Below, piece after piece: positions 40,619 to 50,646 of a stretch of DNA of 52,641 nt (position 1 is its first letter; each line of letters begins with the position of its first letter). The position numbers were made by a program, and so were the translations under genes. The notes beneath the pieces are model-generated. The model worked only from the letters and a program-made list of their open reading frames with translations, was not told where the DNA came from and made no database searches. The DNA is from Streptomyces sp. NP-1717. GTDB taxonomy: Bacteria; Actinomycetota; Actinomycetes; Streptomycetales; Streptomycetaceae. The stretch covers positions 1 to 52,641 of the forward strand of contig NZ_JAAPBF010000031.1 in the NCBI RefSeq assembly GCF_022695985.1, given 5' to 3'.

Positions 40619-40682
40619 CAGCTCTTCGGCCTGTCAGCTTCTCCGTCGTTCAGCTTCTCCGTCGTTCAGCGTCCCGGCCGTT
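40619..40682. repeat. Four 16-bp tandem units
   Basis: CAGCTCTTCGGCCTGT, CAGCTTCTCCGTCGTT, CAGCTTCTCCGTCGTT and CAGCGTCCCGGCCGTT follow each other exactly. The middle two are identical and all share CAGC at the start. The tract lies between the pheT stop and its terminator, so it is in the 3' untranslated region of pheST. Confidence 0.65.
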
Positions 40683-40700
40683 CGGCGGGCCCCGCGGGGT

Positions 40701-43249
40701 TCACGCCCCGCGCAGCACCGCCCCGGTGCGCTCGGCGGCCAGCGACACCGCGGCGTCGCGCGCGGCGGACGCCTCCTCGACGGTCAGCGTCCGGTCCGTG
40801 GCGCGGAACCGCAGGGCGTACGCCAGCGACTTCCTGCCCTCGCCGAGCTGCTCCCCGGTGAAGACGTCGAACAGCCGGATGGATTCCAGCAGTTCACCCG
40901 CGCCCTCGTGCAGCGCCCGCTCCACGTCGGCGGCCGGGACGTCCTGACCGACGACCAGCGCCACGTCCTGTGTGGCGACGGGGAAGGTCGAGATCCGCGG
41001 CGCCGTCAGCGCGCCGGTGCCCGCCCGCTCCACGAGATCCAGGTCGATCTCCATGGCGCAGGTGCGCTCCGGCAGGCCGTACGCCTTGATGACGCGCGGG
41101 TGCAGCTCACCCGCGTGGCCGACGAGCGTCCGTTCGCCCTCCACCGCGGCGTACAGCGCCGCACAGCGGCCCGGGTGCCACGGCGCGTGCTGATCGGCCT
41201 CGACCGTCAGCTCGACGCCCGCCTCGGCGGCGACCGTACGGGCCGCCTCGACGGCGTCCGCCCAGTCGGCCGGACGGCCCTTGCCCCACCAGCCGGCCTG
41301 CTCGCGCGCACCGGCGAGAACGACGGCGGCACGGCGCGGCTGCCGGGGCAGCGCCGCGTCGAGCGTGGCGATCTCCTCGTCGGTGGGCCGGCGGTCGACG
41401 GGCAGCCTGACCGGTGCGCTCTCCTCGCCCGTGGGCCGGAAGACCAGCCCCGTCTCGAACAGCGCCAGATCGTGCGATCCCCGGCCGTCGTTACGGCGCA
41501 GCGCGCCGAAGAGGCCCGGCAGCAGCGTCGTGCGCATCGCGGGCTCGGTGTCCGCGAGCGGGTTGACGAGCGTGACCGTACGGCGCCGTTCGTCGTCGGC
41601 GGGCAGCCCGAGCTGGTCGAGCTGCGCCACGCCGATGAACGGGTAGTTCGGCGCCTCGACATAGCCCGCGCCGGCCAGCGCGCGGCCGGCCCTGCGGTGC
41701 AGCCGCTGCCGTCCGGTGAGCCCACGACCCGACGACGGCCGGGGCAGCGTGGACGGCAGGTTCTCGTAGCCTTCGAGCCGGATGACCTCTTCGGCGAGAT
41801 CGTTGATCTCGCGCAGGTCGGGACGCCAGCTCGGGACGGTGACGATCAGCTCGTCCTGTCCGGAGACGTCGCAGCCGATCTCCTGGAGCCGGCGTACGAC
41901 GGTCTCCCTGCCGTATCCGACCCCGGCCACCCTGTCGGGGTGGTCGGCGGCCATGGTGATGGTGTGCGGTCCGGACGGCGCGACGACCTCGGTGACTCCG
42001 GCCTCCGCGGATCCGCCCGCGAGCAGCACCAGCAGGTCGACGGTGCGCTGCGCGGCGGCGGCGGCCGCGTGCGGGTCGACGCCGCGCTCGAAGCGCCGGG
42101 ACGCCTCGGACGACAGCTTGTGCCTGCGTGCCGTGCGCGCCACGCTGACCGGGTCGAAGTGCGCCGCCTCGACGACGACCTCGGTGGTGCCGCGCGCCGC
42201 GCGTTCGGCGGCGGACGGGGCCAGCGGGCTCGCCACGATCTCGCCGTCGGCGATCTCGGTGTCGGCGCCGCCCATGACACCGGCGAGACCGATCGGCCCG
42301 CGCTCGTCGGTGATGACGAGGTCGGCCGCGTCCAGGACGCGCTTGACGCCGTCGAGGGTGGTCAGCTCCTCGCCCTGCTCGGCACGCCGCACGCCGATGG
42401 CGCCGTCGACGAGCTTGCGGTCGTACGCGTGCAGCGGCTGGCCGATCTCCAGCATCACGTAGTTGGTGATGTCGACGGCCAGCGAGATGGGGCGCATCCC
42501 GGCCTTCTGGAGCCTGCGCTTCAGCCAGATCGGGGAGCGCGCCTCGGGGTCGAGCCCGGTGACGGTGCGCATGGTGAAGTGGTCGCAGCCGACCGGGTCC
42601 GCCACCTCCACGCGGTGGCCGTAGGAGTTCGGCGCCGGGACGTCGAGCAGCGCCGGGTCGCGGAGCGGGAGCCCGTACGAGATGGCCGTCTCGCGCGCGA
42701 TGCCGCGCATGGAGAGGCAGTACCCGCGGTCCGGCGTGACGGCGATGTCGAGGACCTCGTCGACGAGCTGGAGCAGCTCCACGGCGTCGGTGCCGACCTC
42801 GTACTCGGGTGGCAGCACGACGATGCCGCCGCTGCCGTCGTCGCCCATGCCCAGCTCGGCGCTGGAGCAGATCATGCCGTGCGAGGTCCTGCCGTACGTC
42901 TTGCGCGCGGAGATCTCGAACCCGCCGGCCAGCACCGCGCCGGGGAGGACCACGACGACCTTGTCGCCGACGGAGAAGTTCCGGGCACCGCAGATGACCT
43001 CCTGCGGCTCGCCGGTCCCGTTGGCGTCGCCGACGTCGAGTGTGCAGAAGCGGATGGGCTTCTTGAACTCGGTCAGCTCCTCGATGGTGAGGACCTTGCC
43101 GACGACGAGGGGGCCCTTGAGGCCCGCCCCGACCTGTTCGACGGTCTCGACCTCCAGACCGGCCGAGATGAGTCTGGCCTGGACGTCGCGACCGGTCTCG
43201 GTGGCCGGCAGCTCGACGTACTCGCGCAGCCAGGAAAGCGGGGCGCGCA

Positions 43250-43250
<1 letters not shown>
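40701..43250 (-). CDS. pheT: Phenylalanyl-tRNA synthetase beta subunit
   Basis: 849 aa, standard for bacterial PheT. Domains in order: N-terminal ([15 protein letters not shown]), EMAP/tRNA-binding OB fold (about 40-150), B3/B4 editing domain (about 210-360), B5 DNA-binding-like domain (about 405-475), catalytic-like core, and C-terminal ferredoxin-fold anticodon-binding domain ([17 protein letters not shown] onward). With PheS it forms the alpha2-beta2 enzyme that charges tRNA-Phe and hydrolyses misacylated Tyr-tRNA. Its ATG shares one base with the pheS stop (TGATG), giving tight translational coupling. Followed by the tandem repeat and a strong terminator. Confidence 0.97.
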
Positions 43251-44476
<1,226 letters not shown>

Positions 44477-44512
44477 CTAAAGGCCGTACGGAGCGAAGAA
44501 GCCCGTGGGCGG

Positions 44513-45739
44513 TCAGGCCAGGTAGGCCGGGGCGCCGACGGGCAGGATAAATCGGAACTGGGCCCCGCCGCCGGGTCCGCGGCCGACGGTGATGGTCCCG
44601 CCGTGCGCCTCGACGATGCCCTTGACGATGTACAGCCCGAGGCCGGTCCCGCCGCGCTTGCTCCCCCGCCAGAAGCGGGTGAAGACACGGCCCATCGACT
44701 CCTCGGGGATGCCGGGGCCTTCGTCGCTCACGGTGACCGCCGTTCCTGTCGCGCCGCCGTCGGCGTGGGTGTGCTCCGCGTTGGCGTGCTCCGCGTGCCC
44801 GAGGTCGCCATGTTTGACCCGGGCGGGTGCCACTTCGATGGTGACGGTTCCCTCGCCGTGGCGCACCGCGTTTTCCAGCAGGTTGCCGAGTATCTGGTCG
44901 ATCTTGTCGGGGTCGGCCCAGAGCGCGGGCAGCGGCTGCTGGATCCGTACGAGGAAACGGTCGGGCGACTGCCCGGAGGCGGTGAAGGACTGGATGTGCC
45001 GTCCGACGGCGACGGGGATGTCGACCGGCTGGCGGCGTACTTCGAGACGTCCGGAGTCGATCCGGGAGATGTCGAGCAGTTCGGCGATCAGCCGGGTCAC
45101 GCGGTTGGCGTCGGCGTCGACGGTCTCCAGCATGAGCCGCTTCTGGTCGTCGGTGAAGCGTTCCCACTTGGCGAGCAGCGTCGCGGTGAATCCCTTCACC
45201 GAGGTGAGCGGGGAGCGCAGCTCGTGCGCGACCGTCGCGATCAGCTCGGCGTGGCTGCGTTCGGTACGGCGACGGGCCTCGGTGCCGCGGATGCTGATGA
45301 CGAGCCTGCGTACGGGCCCCTGGGGGAACGCGCGCACATAGCGGGCGGAGACGAGGACCTCACGGCCGCCGGGCAGCAGCAGGTTGCGCTCGGGCTGGCC
45401 GAAGCGGGTGCGCAGCCCCCCGTACGGGTCGGTGAGGGCCCACCAGCGGCGGCCTTCGAGGTCTTCCAGGGGCAGCGCGCGCTCCAGCGGGCTGCCGACG
45501 GCCTCGGTGGCGGCGACGGCCGTGATCCGGGCGGCGGCGGCGTTGAAGCAGATGACGCGGCCCGTCTCGTCGGCGACGACGAGACCGTCGGGGAGATCGT
45601 CGGGATGGATCCCGAAGTCCTCTCCGAGGTCCTGTCCGGGGTTACGCGCGGGGCCTTCGGGGCCGTGGGGGACGGATTCGCCGGGATCGGGCCTGACGGG
45701 TCCCCGTGTGGTGGCCGACCCGCTCGCCCCGACCGTCAT
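44513..45739 (-). CDS. PAS-domain sensor histidine kinase with a His-rich insertion
   Basis: About 408 aa from ATG 45739; the longer in-frame start at 45808 adds residues overlapping the neighbouring gene's upstream region. No transmembrane helix, so cytosolic. A PAS domain (DGLVVADETGRVICFNAAAARI) is followed by HisKA with the phospho-accepting His in TVAHELRSPLTSVKGF and the ATPase domain (N-box NLLENAVRHGEG, G1 SDEGPGIPEE, G2 GGTGLGLYIVKG). Between N-box and G1 lies HGDLGHAEHANAEHTHAD, an unusual run with six His. No response regulator gene is adjacent, so it is an orphan kinase. Downstream of the methyltransferase gene, before pheS. Confidence 0.93.
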   Translation of the reverse strand: MTVGASGSATTRGPVRPDPGESVPHGPEGPARNPGQDLGEDFGIHPDDLPDGLVVADETGRVICFNAAAARITAVAATEAVGSPLERALPLEDLEGRRWWALTDPYGGLRTRFGQPERNLLLPGGREVLVSARYVRAFPQGPVRRLVISIRGTEARRRTERSHAELIATVAHELRSPLTSVKGFTATLLAKWERFTDDQKRLMLETVDADANRVTRLIAELLDISRIDSGRLEVRRQPVDIPVAVGRHIQSFTASGQSPDRFLVRIQQPLPALWADPDKIDQILGNLLENAVRHGEGTVTIEVAPARVKHGDLGHAEHANAEHTHADGGATGTAVTVSDEGPGIPEESMGRVFTRFWRGSKRGGTGLGLYIVKGIVEAHGGTITVGRGPGGGAQFRFILPVGAPAYLA

Positions 45740-45834
45740 GCCCGCATCCCACCTCTTCCGAAGAGCACAGTGGGCCCCCGAGTTTCCGGTCACCCTACTC
45801 GCTCTCATCGCTCAAGGTGACTGCGCGGACCCCC

Positions 45835-46674
45835 TCAGCTCGCGGTGCGGACACGCTGCGCCCGAGCGGAGGCGTAGAGACATACGGCCGCGGCGGTCGC
45901 GAGGTTCAGACTCTCGGCCCTGCCGTGGATCGGCACGCGCACGACGGCGTCCGCCAGCGCCCGTGTCCCGGCCGGCAGCCCCCATGCCTCGTTGCCGAAG
46001 ATCCAGGCGGTCGGACCGCCCATGGTGCCCGCGTCGAGTTCGTCGTCGAGGTCGTCCTCGCCCGCCCCGTCGGCGGCCAGCACCCGGACCCCCGCTCCCC
46101 GCAGGCCCGCCACGGCCTCTTCGACGGGGACACCGACGGCGACCGGCAGATGGAAGAGCGAACCGACCGAAGCGCGGACGGATTTGGGGTTGTAGAGGTC
46201 GACGGACGCGTCGGTGAGGACGACGGCGTCGGCGCCCGCTGCGTCGGCGCAGCGCAGCACGGTGCCCGCGTTGCCGGGGTCGCGTACGTGCGCCAGGACG
46301 GCGACGAGCCGGGGGCGCGCCCGCAGGATGGACTCGAAGGGCGAGTCCAGGAAGCGGCAGACGCCGAGCAGGCCCTGCGGGGTGACGGTCTGCGAGACGT
46401 CGGCGACGACCTCGGCGTCGGCGTAGTGCACCCGTACCCCGGCCGCGCGGGCGGCCGCCACGATGTCGGCGTACCGCTCGGCTGCCTCGACGGTGGTGAA
46501 CAGTTCGACCAGCGTGGGGGCACCGTCCTCGCCCCGGTGCTCGACCGCCTCGCGCACGGCCTGCGGTCCCTCGGCGATGAACCGGCGTTCCTTGCCGCGG
46601 AAGGCCCGTCTGGCGAGCCGCCGGGCGGCGACGACTCGCGGGGAACGCGGAGAGATCAGCTCGGGGGTGCCCAT
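45835..46674 (-). CDS. TrmH/SpoU-family RNA 2'-O-methyltransferase
   Basis: 279 aa from ATG 46674. The N-terminal part (VVAARRLARRAFRGKERRFI, FIAEGPQAVREA) is the SpoU substrate-binding domain with L30e-like fold. The C-terminal part is a trefoil-knot methyltransferase with motif 1 DPGNAGTVLRCADAAGADA, motif 2 IFGNEAWGLPAG and motif 3 ESLNLATAAAVCLY. It uses SAM to methylate a ribose in tRNA or 23S rRNA. It lies directly after rplT, separated by the ribosomal operon terminator, and may share a transcript with the sensor kinase. Confidence 0.94.
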   Translation of the reverse strand: MGTPELISPRSPRVVAARRLARRAFRGKERRFIAEGPQAVREAVEHRGEDGAPTLVELFTTVEAAERYADIVAAARAAGVRVHYADAEVVADVSQTVTPQGLLGVCRFLDSPFESILRARPRLVAVLAHVRDPGNAGTVLRCADAAGADAVVLTDASVDLYNPKSVRASVGSLFHLPVAVGVPVEEAVAGLRGAGVRVLAADGAGEDDLDDELDAGTMGGPTAWIFGNEAWGLPAGTRALADAVVRVPIHGRAESLNLATAAAVCLYASARAQRVRTAS

Positions 46675-46760
46675 GGGCGGCGGCTCGCTTCTCGTGCGGA
46701 CGTGGGCGCGTGGGGTGGGTGCCGCGCGCGGTGACGTACGTGCGTGTACGGGGTGGAACG

Positions 46761-46797
46761 CGCCGGACCCGCAGGCGGTGTGCCTGCGGGTCCGGCG
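46761..46797 (-). terminator. Terminator of the infC-rpmI-rplT operon
   Basis: Perfect 16-bp stem CGCCGGACCCGCAGGC / GCCTGCGGGTCCGGCG with a 5-nt GGTGT loop, 33 bp after the rplT stop. Confidence 0.85.
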
Positions 46798-46829
46798 GGA
46801 AGTGTCGCGATCCGTGATCCGGCTGGGGA

Positions 46830-47216
46830 TCAGGCGGCGGCCTTCGGGGCGTTGACGTCGCTCGGGAGCGCCTTCTGGGCGACCTCGACGAGCGCGGCGA
46901 ACGCGTTGGCGTCGTTGACCGCGAGCTCGGCCAGGATCTTGCGGTCCACCTCGACGTTGGCGGCGTTGAGACCCTGGATGAGGCGGTTGTACGTCATGCC
47001 GTTCTGGCGGGCGGCGGCGTTGATCCGCTGGATCCACAGCCGGCGGAAGTCGCCCTTGCGCTTCTTGCGGTCGTTGTAGTTGTAGACCAGGGAGTGGGTT
47101 ACCTGCTCCTTGGCCTTGCGGTACAGGCGCGAACGCTGGCCGCGGTATCCCTTGGCCTGCTCGAGGATCGCCCGGCGCTTCTTGTGGGCATTGACTGCCC
47201 GCTTGACGCGTGCCAC
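46830..47216 (-). CDS. rplT: 50S ribosomal protein L20
   Basis: 128 aa from GTG 47216, GGAG 7 nt upstream. It begins [20 protein letters not shown], with the long basic N-terminal arm that enters 23S rRNA, and the C-terminal globular domain contains [20 protein letters not shown]. Essential for early 50S assembly. In several bacteria L20 also represses its own operon by binding the leader; a perfect 8-bp hairpin lies just before its ribosome-binding site (47236-47259). Confidence 0.98.
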   Translation of the reverse strand: MARVKRAVNAHKKRRAILEQAKGYRGQRSRLYRKAKEQVTHSLVYNYNDRKKRKGDFRRLWIQRINAAARQNGMTYNRLIQGLNAANVEVDRKILAELAVNDANAFAALVEVAQKALPSDVNAPKAAA

Positions 47217-47235
47217 TTGTTAACTCCTTGTAGCT

Positions 47236-47259
47236 GGGTCACGGGCGTTGACGTGACCC
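47236..47259 (-). promoter_or_regulatory. Hairpin immediately upstream of rplT
   Basis: Perfect 8-bp stem GGGTCACG / CGTGACCC with an 8-nt loop in the 95-bp rpmI-rplT gap, 9 nt before the AAGGAG of rplT. It may be an L20-binding or RNA-processing site, or limit readthrough. Confidence 0.45.
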
Positions 47260-47311
47260 GAGAACGGCGTGGTCGGTATGGCGGCTGGGCCCCGCCCCGC
47301 GGGGCTCGCGC

Positions 47312-47506
47312 CTACAGGCCGAGAAGCTTCTTGGCCTTCGCGGCGTCACCGGGAGCCAGCTCCACCGTGCCGGCGAGGCGGCGCGTCAGGGTGGACGGCT
47401 TGTGCTCCAGGTAGTGGCGACGGCCCGCACGCTGGCGAAGGATCTTGCCGGAGCCGGTCACGCGAAAGCGCTTCTTCGCACCGCTGTGCGTCTTGTTCTT
47501 CGGCAT
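47312..47506 (-). CDS. rpmI: 50S ribosomal protein L35
   Basis: 64 aa, [20 protein letters not shown], very basic, with [15 protein letters not shown] middle ([20 protein letters not shown]). Standard length and position between infC and rplT. It is a structural protein of the large ribosomal subunit. The ATG is at 47506. Confidence 0.98.
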   Translation of the reverse strand: MPKNKTHSGAKKRFRVTGSGKILRQRAGRRHYLEHKPSTLTRRLAGTVELAPGDAAKAKKLLGL

Positions 47507-47627
47507 AACGCCGTTCTCCTCATCAGTGGCACTCCCCGGCCGGCCGGAACCGGCTCATGGGAGCGTCAGATTGCTATGTATGAAATCCGGGCGGGATTCC
47601 GGGGGCGCCTGGCCGGCGGCCCGAGGA

Positions 47628-48296
47628 TCACGCCTCGGAGGGCGATTCGGCCGGAGCCTCGGCGTCGGCGTCGTTACGGTTCGCGGCGTCCGTGGACGTG
47701 TTCGCGCTGCCGTCGGTCGCGTGACCCTGACGCTCCGCCTTGCGGGCCGCCTGGGCCTCGCGGGCCTCTGCCATGGCTTCGGTCTTCTTCTTGTGCGGGC
47801 CGAGCACCATGATCATGTTCCGGCCGTCCTGCTTCGGGTTCGACTCGATGAAGCCGAGCTCCTCGACGTCCGAAGCCAGACGCTGGAGCAGCCTGAAGCC
47901 CAGTTCGGGGCGGGACTGCTCACGACCACGGAACATGATCGTGATCTTGACCTTGTCACCCTGCTTGAGGAACCGGACGACGTGACCCTTTTTGGTGTCG
48001 TAGTCATGCGGGTCGATCTTCGGCCGGAGTTTCATCTCCTTGATGACCGTGTGCGCCTGGTTCTTGCGCGCCTCACGGGCCTTCATGGCCGACTCGTACT
48101 TGAACTTCCCGTAATCCATGAGCTTGCACACGGGCGGACGGGCGGTCGCCGCGACCTCGACCAGGTCCAGGTCGTACTCCTGCGCGAGCTCCAGGGCCTT
48201 CGCAAGCGGCACGATGCCCACCTGCTCGCCGCTGGGGCCGACAAGGCGGACCTCGGGAACACGAATCCGGTCGTTAATGCGGGGCTCAGCGCTGAT
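47628..48296 (-). CDS. infC: Translation initiation factor IF-3, probably started at AUC
   Basis: 222 aa if started at ATC 48296 (initiator Met, then [19 protein letters not shown]). IF3-N (to about 75) with [20 protein letters not shown], and IF3-C with [10 protein letters not shown] and [19 protein letters not shown], plus an Ala/Glu/Asp-rich C-terminal tail of about 45 residues usual in streptomycetes. AGGAGG at 48301-48306 is 4 nt before ATC. The only canonical start upstream, GTG 48320, would place this Shine-Dalgarno inside the gene. IF3 discriminates against non-AUG starts, so an AUC start allows autoregulation, as with AUU in enterics. Confidence 0.9.
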   Translation of the reverse strand: MSAEPRINDRIRVPEVRLVGPSGEQVGIVPLAKALELAQEYDLDLVEVAATARPPVCKLMDYGKFKYESAMKAREARKNQAHTVIKEMKLRPKIDPHDYDTKKGHVVRFLKQGDKVKITIMFRGREQSRPELGFRLLQRLASDVEELGFIESNPKQDGRNMIMVLGPHKKKTEAMAEAREAQAARKAERQGHATDGSANTSTDAANRNDADAEAPAESPSEA

Positions 48297-48666
48297 GGAT
48301 CCTCCTCGGTAGCACCACACGACTGTCTGGCAGGCAGCCGCGTAACGTCTGTTTCGTCAGACCAACCGCGCGGAGAATCGAAAAATGCCCCGGACGGGAC
48401 ACAGGCGGGAGCTCCATGAATACCGGAACACCGCCGCGTCGAACCGCGGGGCGAATCGGGCGGCTCCATCGTCCGTACGGAACGATGGGGACCACCTGAC
48501 CGGTGACCCGCCACCCCGAGGGGCGGCCAGGTGGGAGAACGGAGCCTCCACTTGTGGGCCGGACACACACGTGTCCGACCGGTCGTTACACAAGGTTAGC
48601 AGCTCCGGCCCGGGTGAGCTAACTTCGTGTCTCCTCTCCCCCTCGGCTGGGCATATCGTGTGCGGA
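48297..48666. other. Divergent region: infC leader (about 290 nt) and DUF1844 promoter
   Basis: No gene. The minus-strand leader of infC contains hairpins CGGACAC/GTGTCCG (48560-48577), CCACCTG...CAGGTGG with an inner CCCC/GGGG stem (48492-48534), and CCATCGT/ACGATGG around CCGTACGG (48466-48488). Then CCCG/CGGG is followed by TTTTT (48381-48398), which looks like a weak intrinsic terminator. Confidence 0.6.
48593..48622 (-). promoter_or_regulatory. Probable infC operon promoter within an inverted repeat
   Basis: On the minus strand TTAGCT (48617-48622) and TAACCT (48593-48598) are 18 bp apart. GTTAGC (48596-48601) and GCTAAC (48618-48623) form an inverted repeat that overlaps both hexamers. 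The -35 match is weak, so this is tentative. Confidence 0.4.
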
Positions 48667-49029
48667 ATGAGCGACACGACCTCCCCCCAGGAACCAGCCG
48701 ACTTCGACGCCATGACCCGCGACATCGCCGAGGTGCCGGCCGTCGAGGTGATCGTCACGGTCGCCGTCAATCTGATGAGCGCCGCCGCGGTGAAGCTCGG
48801 TCTCACGGAGGACGGCGACGCGCACAAGGACCTGGACGAGGCCCGCAAGCTGGTGCACGCGCTGGCCGGGCTGATGGACGCGAGCGCGACGGAGATCAGC
48901 TCCTTCCACGCGGCTCCCCTGCGCGACGGGCTGAAGTCGCTCCAGCTGGCCTTCCGCGAGGCGTCGCTGGTCCCGGACGGGCCGGGCCAGGGCCCCGGCG
49001 AGAAGTACACGGGACCGGTCTACGGCTGA
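48667..49029 (+). CDS. DUF1844 family protein
   Basis: 120 aa with the DUF1844 core: VPAVEVIVTVAVNLMSAAAVKLGL, then DLDEARKLVHALAGLMDASA, mostly helical, and a Gly/Pro tail. Conserved small protein in actinobacteria next to infC; function unknown. TATCGT (48654-48659) ends 7 nt before ATG 48667 and no Shine-Dalgarno is present, so the mRNA is probably leaderless. Confidence 0.88.
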   Translation: MSDTTSPQEPADFDAMTRDIAEVPAVEVIVTVAVNLMSAAAVKLGLTEDGDAHKDLDEARKLVHALAGLMDASATEISSFHAAPLRDGLKSLQLAFREASLVPDGPGQGPGEKYTGPVYG

Positions 49030-49074
49030 CCGGCGGCCGGTCCCGGCCGGCCCCCGCGCCGGTCCACGGCCGGT

Positions 49075-49812
49075 CTACGGCTGATCGCGTACGAACAGGG
49101 GCTCGCCCGGAGGTGAGGCGCCGGCCGGCAGCAGTGCCAGGTCGAGGCCGCGCACCAGGCGGGCCCTCAGCACGTCGTGCGCCGCCAGCGCGCCCGCGAT
49201 CCGGCGCACGGCGTCCGGTGGAGCCGCGTCCGGCAGCAGGACGAGCGCGAGGATGCCGTCGGCCTCGCCGGGACCGAGATGGGCCCTCAGTACGGAGGGC
49301 TCGGCGGCGGCCACCTCTTTCACCGCCGCGACGACGGCCGGGTCGTCGAGCGGGTCCGTGCTGGTGCGGCCCTCGGCGAGCGCGAACAGGGCCGGTCCGG
49401 CGAGTTCGTACGGCACCGGCCCCGCCAGGTCGATGACGACCGTGTCGGCCTTCTCGTGCGCCGCCGCGCTCAGTGCCTGGTGCAGCGGTACGGCGACGGG
49501 GCGCGCGGCGGGGTCCCAGCGGGCCAGCGAGGCGGTCGAGGTGAAGGCGGGCAGCGCGCGCCGGCCGCCGGCCTGGAGGGTGGGCACGGCCATGTCGCTG
49601 TTCTTCTCACGCCGCAGCCCGCGCTCGTCCTCCTCGGTCTCACCGAGCACGGCGACGACGGGGACGAGCAGCCGGGCACCCTTGAGCGCGGCGAGGACGC
49701 GCGGCTCGGCGGACCGGTCGGCGGACCAGGCGGCGAGGGCGTCCACGAGGACGGGGTCGGCGGTGCCGTTGTCGTCGGAGAAGCCGGAATCGGGAATGTT
49801 CTTGAGAGCCAC
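49075..49812 (-). CDS. SseB-like protein
   Basis: 245 aa. The middle part matches the SseB N-terminal domain (LLVPVVAVLGETEED, MAVPTLQAGGRRALPAFTS, PVAVPLHQALSAAA). The C-terminal third (LRAHLGPGEADGILALVLLPD, VRRIAGALAAHDVLRARLV) resembles the SseB C-terminal domain. These proteins were first described as enhancers of serine sensitivity; their true role in actinobacteria is unknown. The start at ATG 49812 (MALKNIPDSGFSDDNGTADP) is the usual one for the streptomycete homologues. Divergent from the beta-lactamase-fold gene. Confidence 0.85.
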   Translation of the reverse strand: MALKNIPDSGFSDDNGTADPVLVDALAAWSADRSAEPRVLAALKGARLLVPVVAVLGETEEDERGLRREKNSDMAVPTLQAGGRRALPAFTSTASLARWDPAARPVAVPLHQALSAAAHEKADTVVIDLAGPVPYELAGPALFALAEGRTSTDPLDDPAVVAAVKEVAAAEPSVLRAHLGPGEADGILALVLLPDAAPPDAVRRIAGALAAHDVLRARLVRGLDLALLPAGASPPGEPLFVRDQP

Positions 49813-49908
49813 GGGGCGAGCCTAGTGGGCGGGCCGGCCCCGCCCGCCGGGCGGCTCCCGTGATCCCGTACGGGCAGAATCAGCCGCGAACCGAGGGGGA
49901 CGGACACC

Positions 49909-50646
49909 ATGGACTCTCGCAGGGAACCGCTCGACAGCGACACGGGCACCGGCACCGGCACCGGCACCGGCACCGGCGAGCACGTCACGTACAGCGTCGC
50001 CGTGCGCGACACCGCCACCGGCCGCATCACGGCCCACCACCGCGGTCCGACGCCCGCCCACCCCTCCGCCAGCGTCGTCAAGCTCGGCATTCTCCTCGCG
50101 CTGCTGCTGCGCTGCCAGGACACCGGCCGCGAGCCGACCGCCCAGGAGCGCCGGTCGGCCGCCGCGATGATCGAGCGCAGCGACAACGACGCCGCGACCG
50201 CGCTGTGGCACGTGATCGGCGGCGCCGACGGGCTGGACGCGGCCCATCGGCGGCTCGGTCTGTGCGAGTCGGCCGCGGCGCGGGAGTGGGGTCTCTCGCG
50301 CACCACCGCGACGGACCAACTGACCCTGCTGGAAGCCGTGTTCGGCGACGGGGCGACACCTCTGGGCGAGCGCTCGCGTGCCTTCGCGGTGGACCTGATG
50401 ACACATGTGGTGGCGGACCAGGCGTGGGGCGTCTCGGCGGCGGGGAGCGCGCCGGCGCTCAAGAACGGGTGGATGCCGTTGAGCGCCACGGGGCTCTGGG
50501 TGGTCAACTCGGTCGGCCGCGTCTCGGCCGGGGGCCGCGCGGTCCTGGTGGCCGTCCTCTCGGGCGGTCATCCTGCGAAGGACGCGGGCGTCGCCCTGGT
50601 CGAGAGGGTGGCCCGGGCGGCCGTCAGCGCGGCCGGCGGCCGGTGA
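49909..50646 (+). CDS. Serine hydrolase, class A beta-lactamase fold, with Thr-Gly repeats
   Basis: 245 aa. Active-site motifs: SVVK (S55-K58), SDN in ERSDNDAAT, and KNG in ALKNGWMP in place of KTG. There is no signal peptide, which argues against a secreted penicillinase; it may act on an intracellular or cell-wall-recycling substrate. Residues 12-23 are six Thr-Gly pairs encoded by a hexanucleotide repeat. The 3' end overlaps the convergent mycosin gene by 23 bp. Confidence 0.85.
   Translation: MDSRREPLDSDTGTGTGTGTGTGEHVTYSVAVRDTATGRITAHHRGPTPAHPSASVVKLGILLALLLRCQDTGREPTAQERRSAAAMIERSDNDAATALWHVIGGADGLDAAHRRLGLCESAAAREWGLSRTTATDQLTLLEAVFGDGATPLGERSRAFAVDLMTHVVADQAWGVSAAGSAPALKNGWMPLSATGLWVVNSVGRVSAGGRAVLVAVLSGGHPAKDAGVALVERVARAAVSAAGGR
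49945..49977 (+). repeat. Hexanucleotide repeat (GGCACC)5
   Basis: Five perfect GGCACC units plus GGC near the 5' end of the beta-lactamase-fold gene. Changes in unit number would keep the frame and alter only the number of Thr-Gly pairs. Confidence 0.85.

Larger units (their letters stand above)
40190..40700. other. Structured 0.5-kb region between the TPR regulator and pheT
   Basis: No large gene. From left to right: a 58-codon minus-strand ORF (40214-40390); a perfect 16-bp inverted repeat (40373-40422); a 14-bp stem with a T-run (40470-40516); the 18-bp pheT terminator (40572-40613); and four 16-bp tandem units (40619-40682). Each is listed separately. Confidence 0.7.

Noticed and set aside
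40619..40682. CRISPR-like array
   Set aside because: Units are 16 bp and contiguous with no spacers; a simple tandem repeat.
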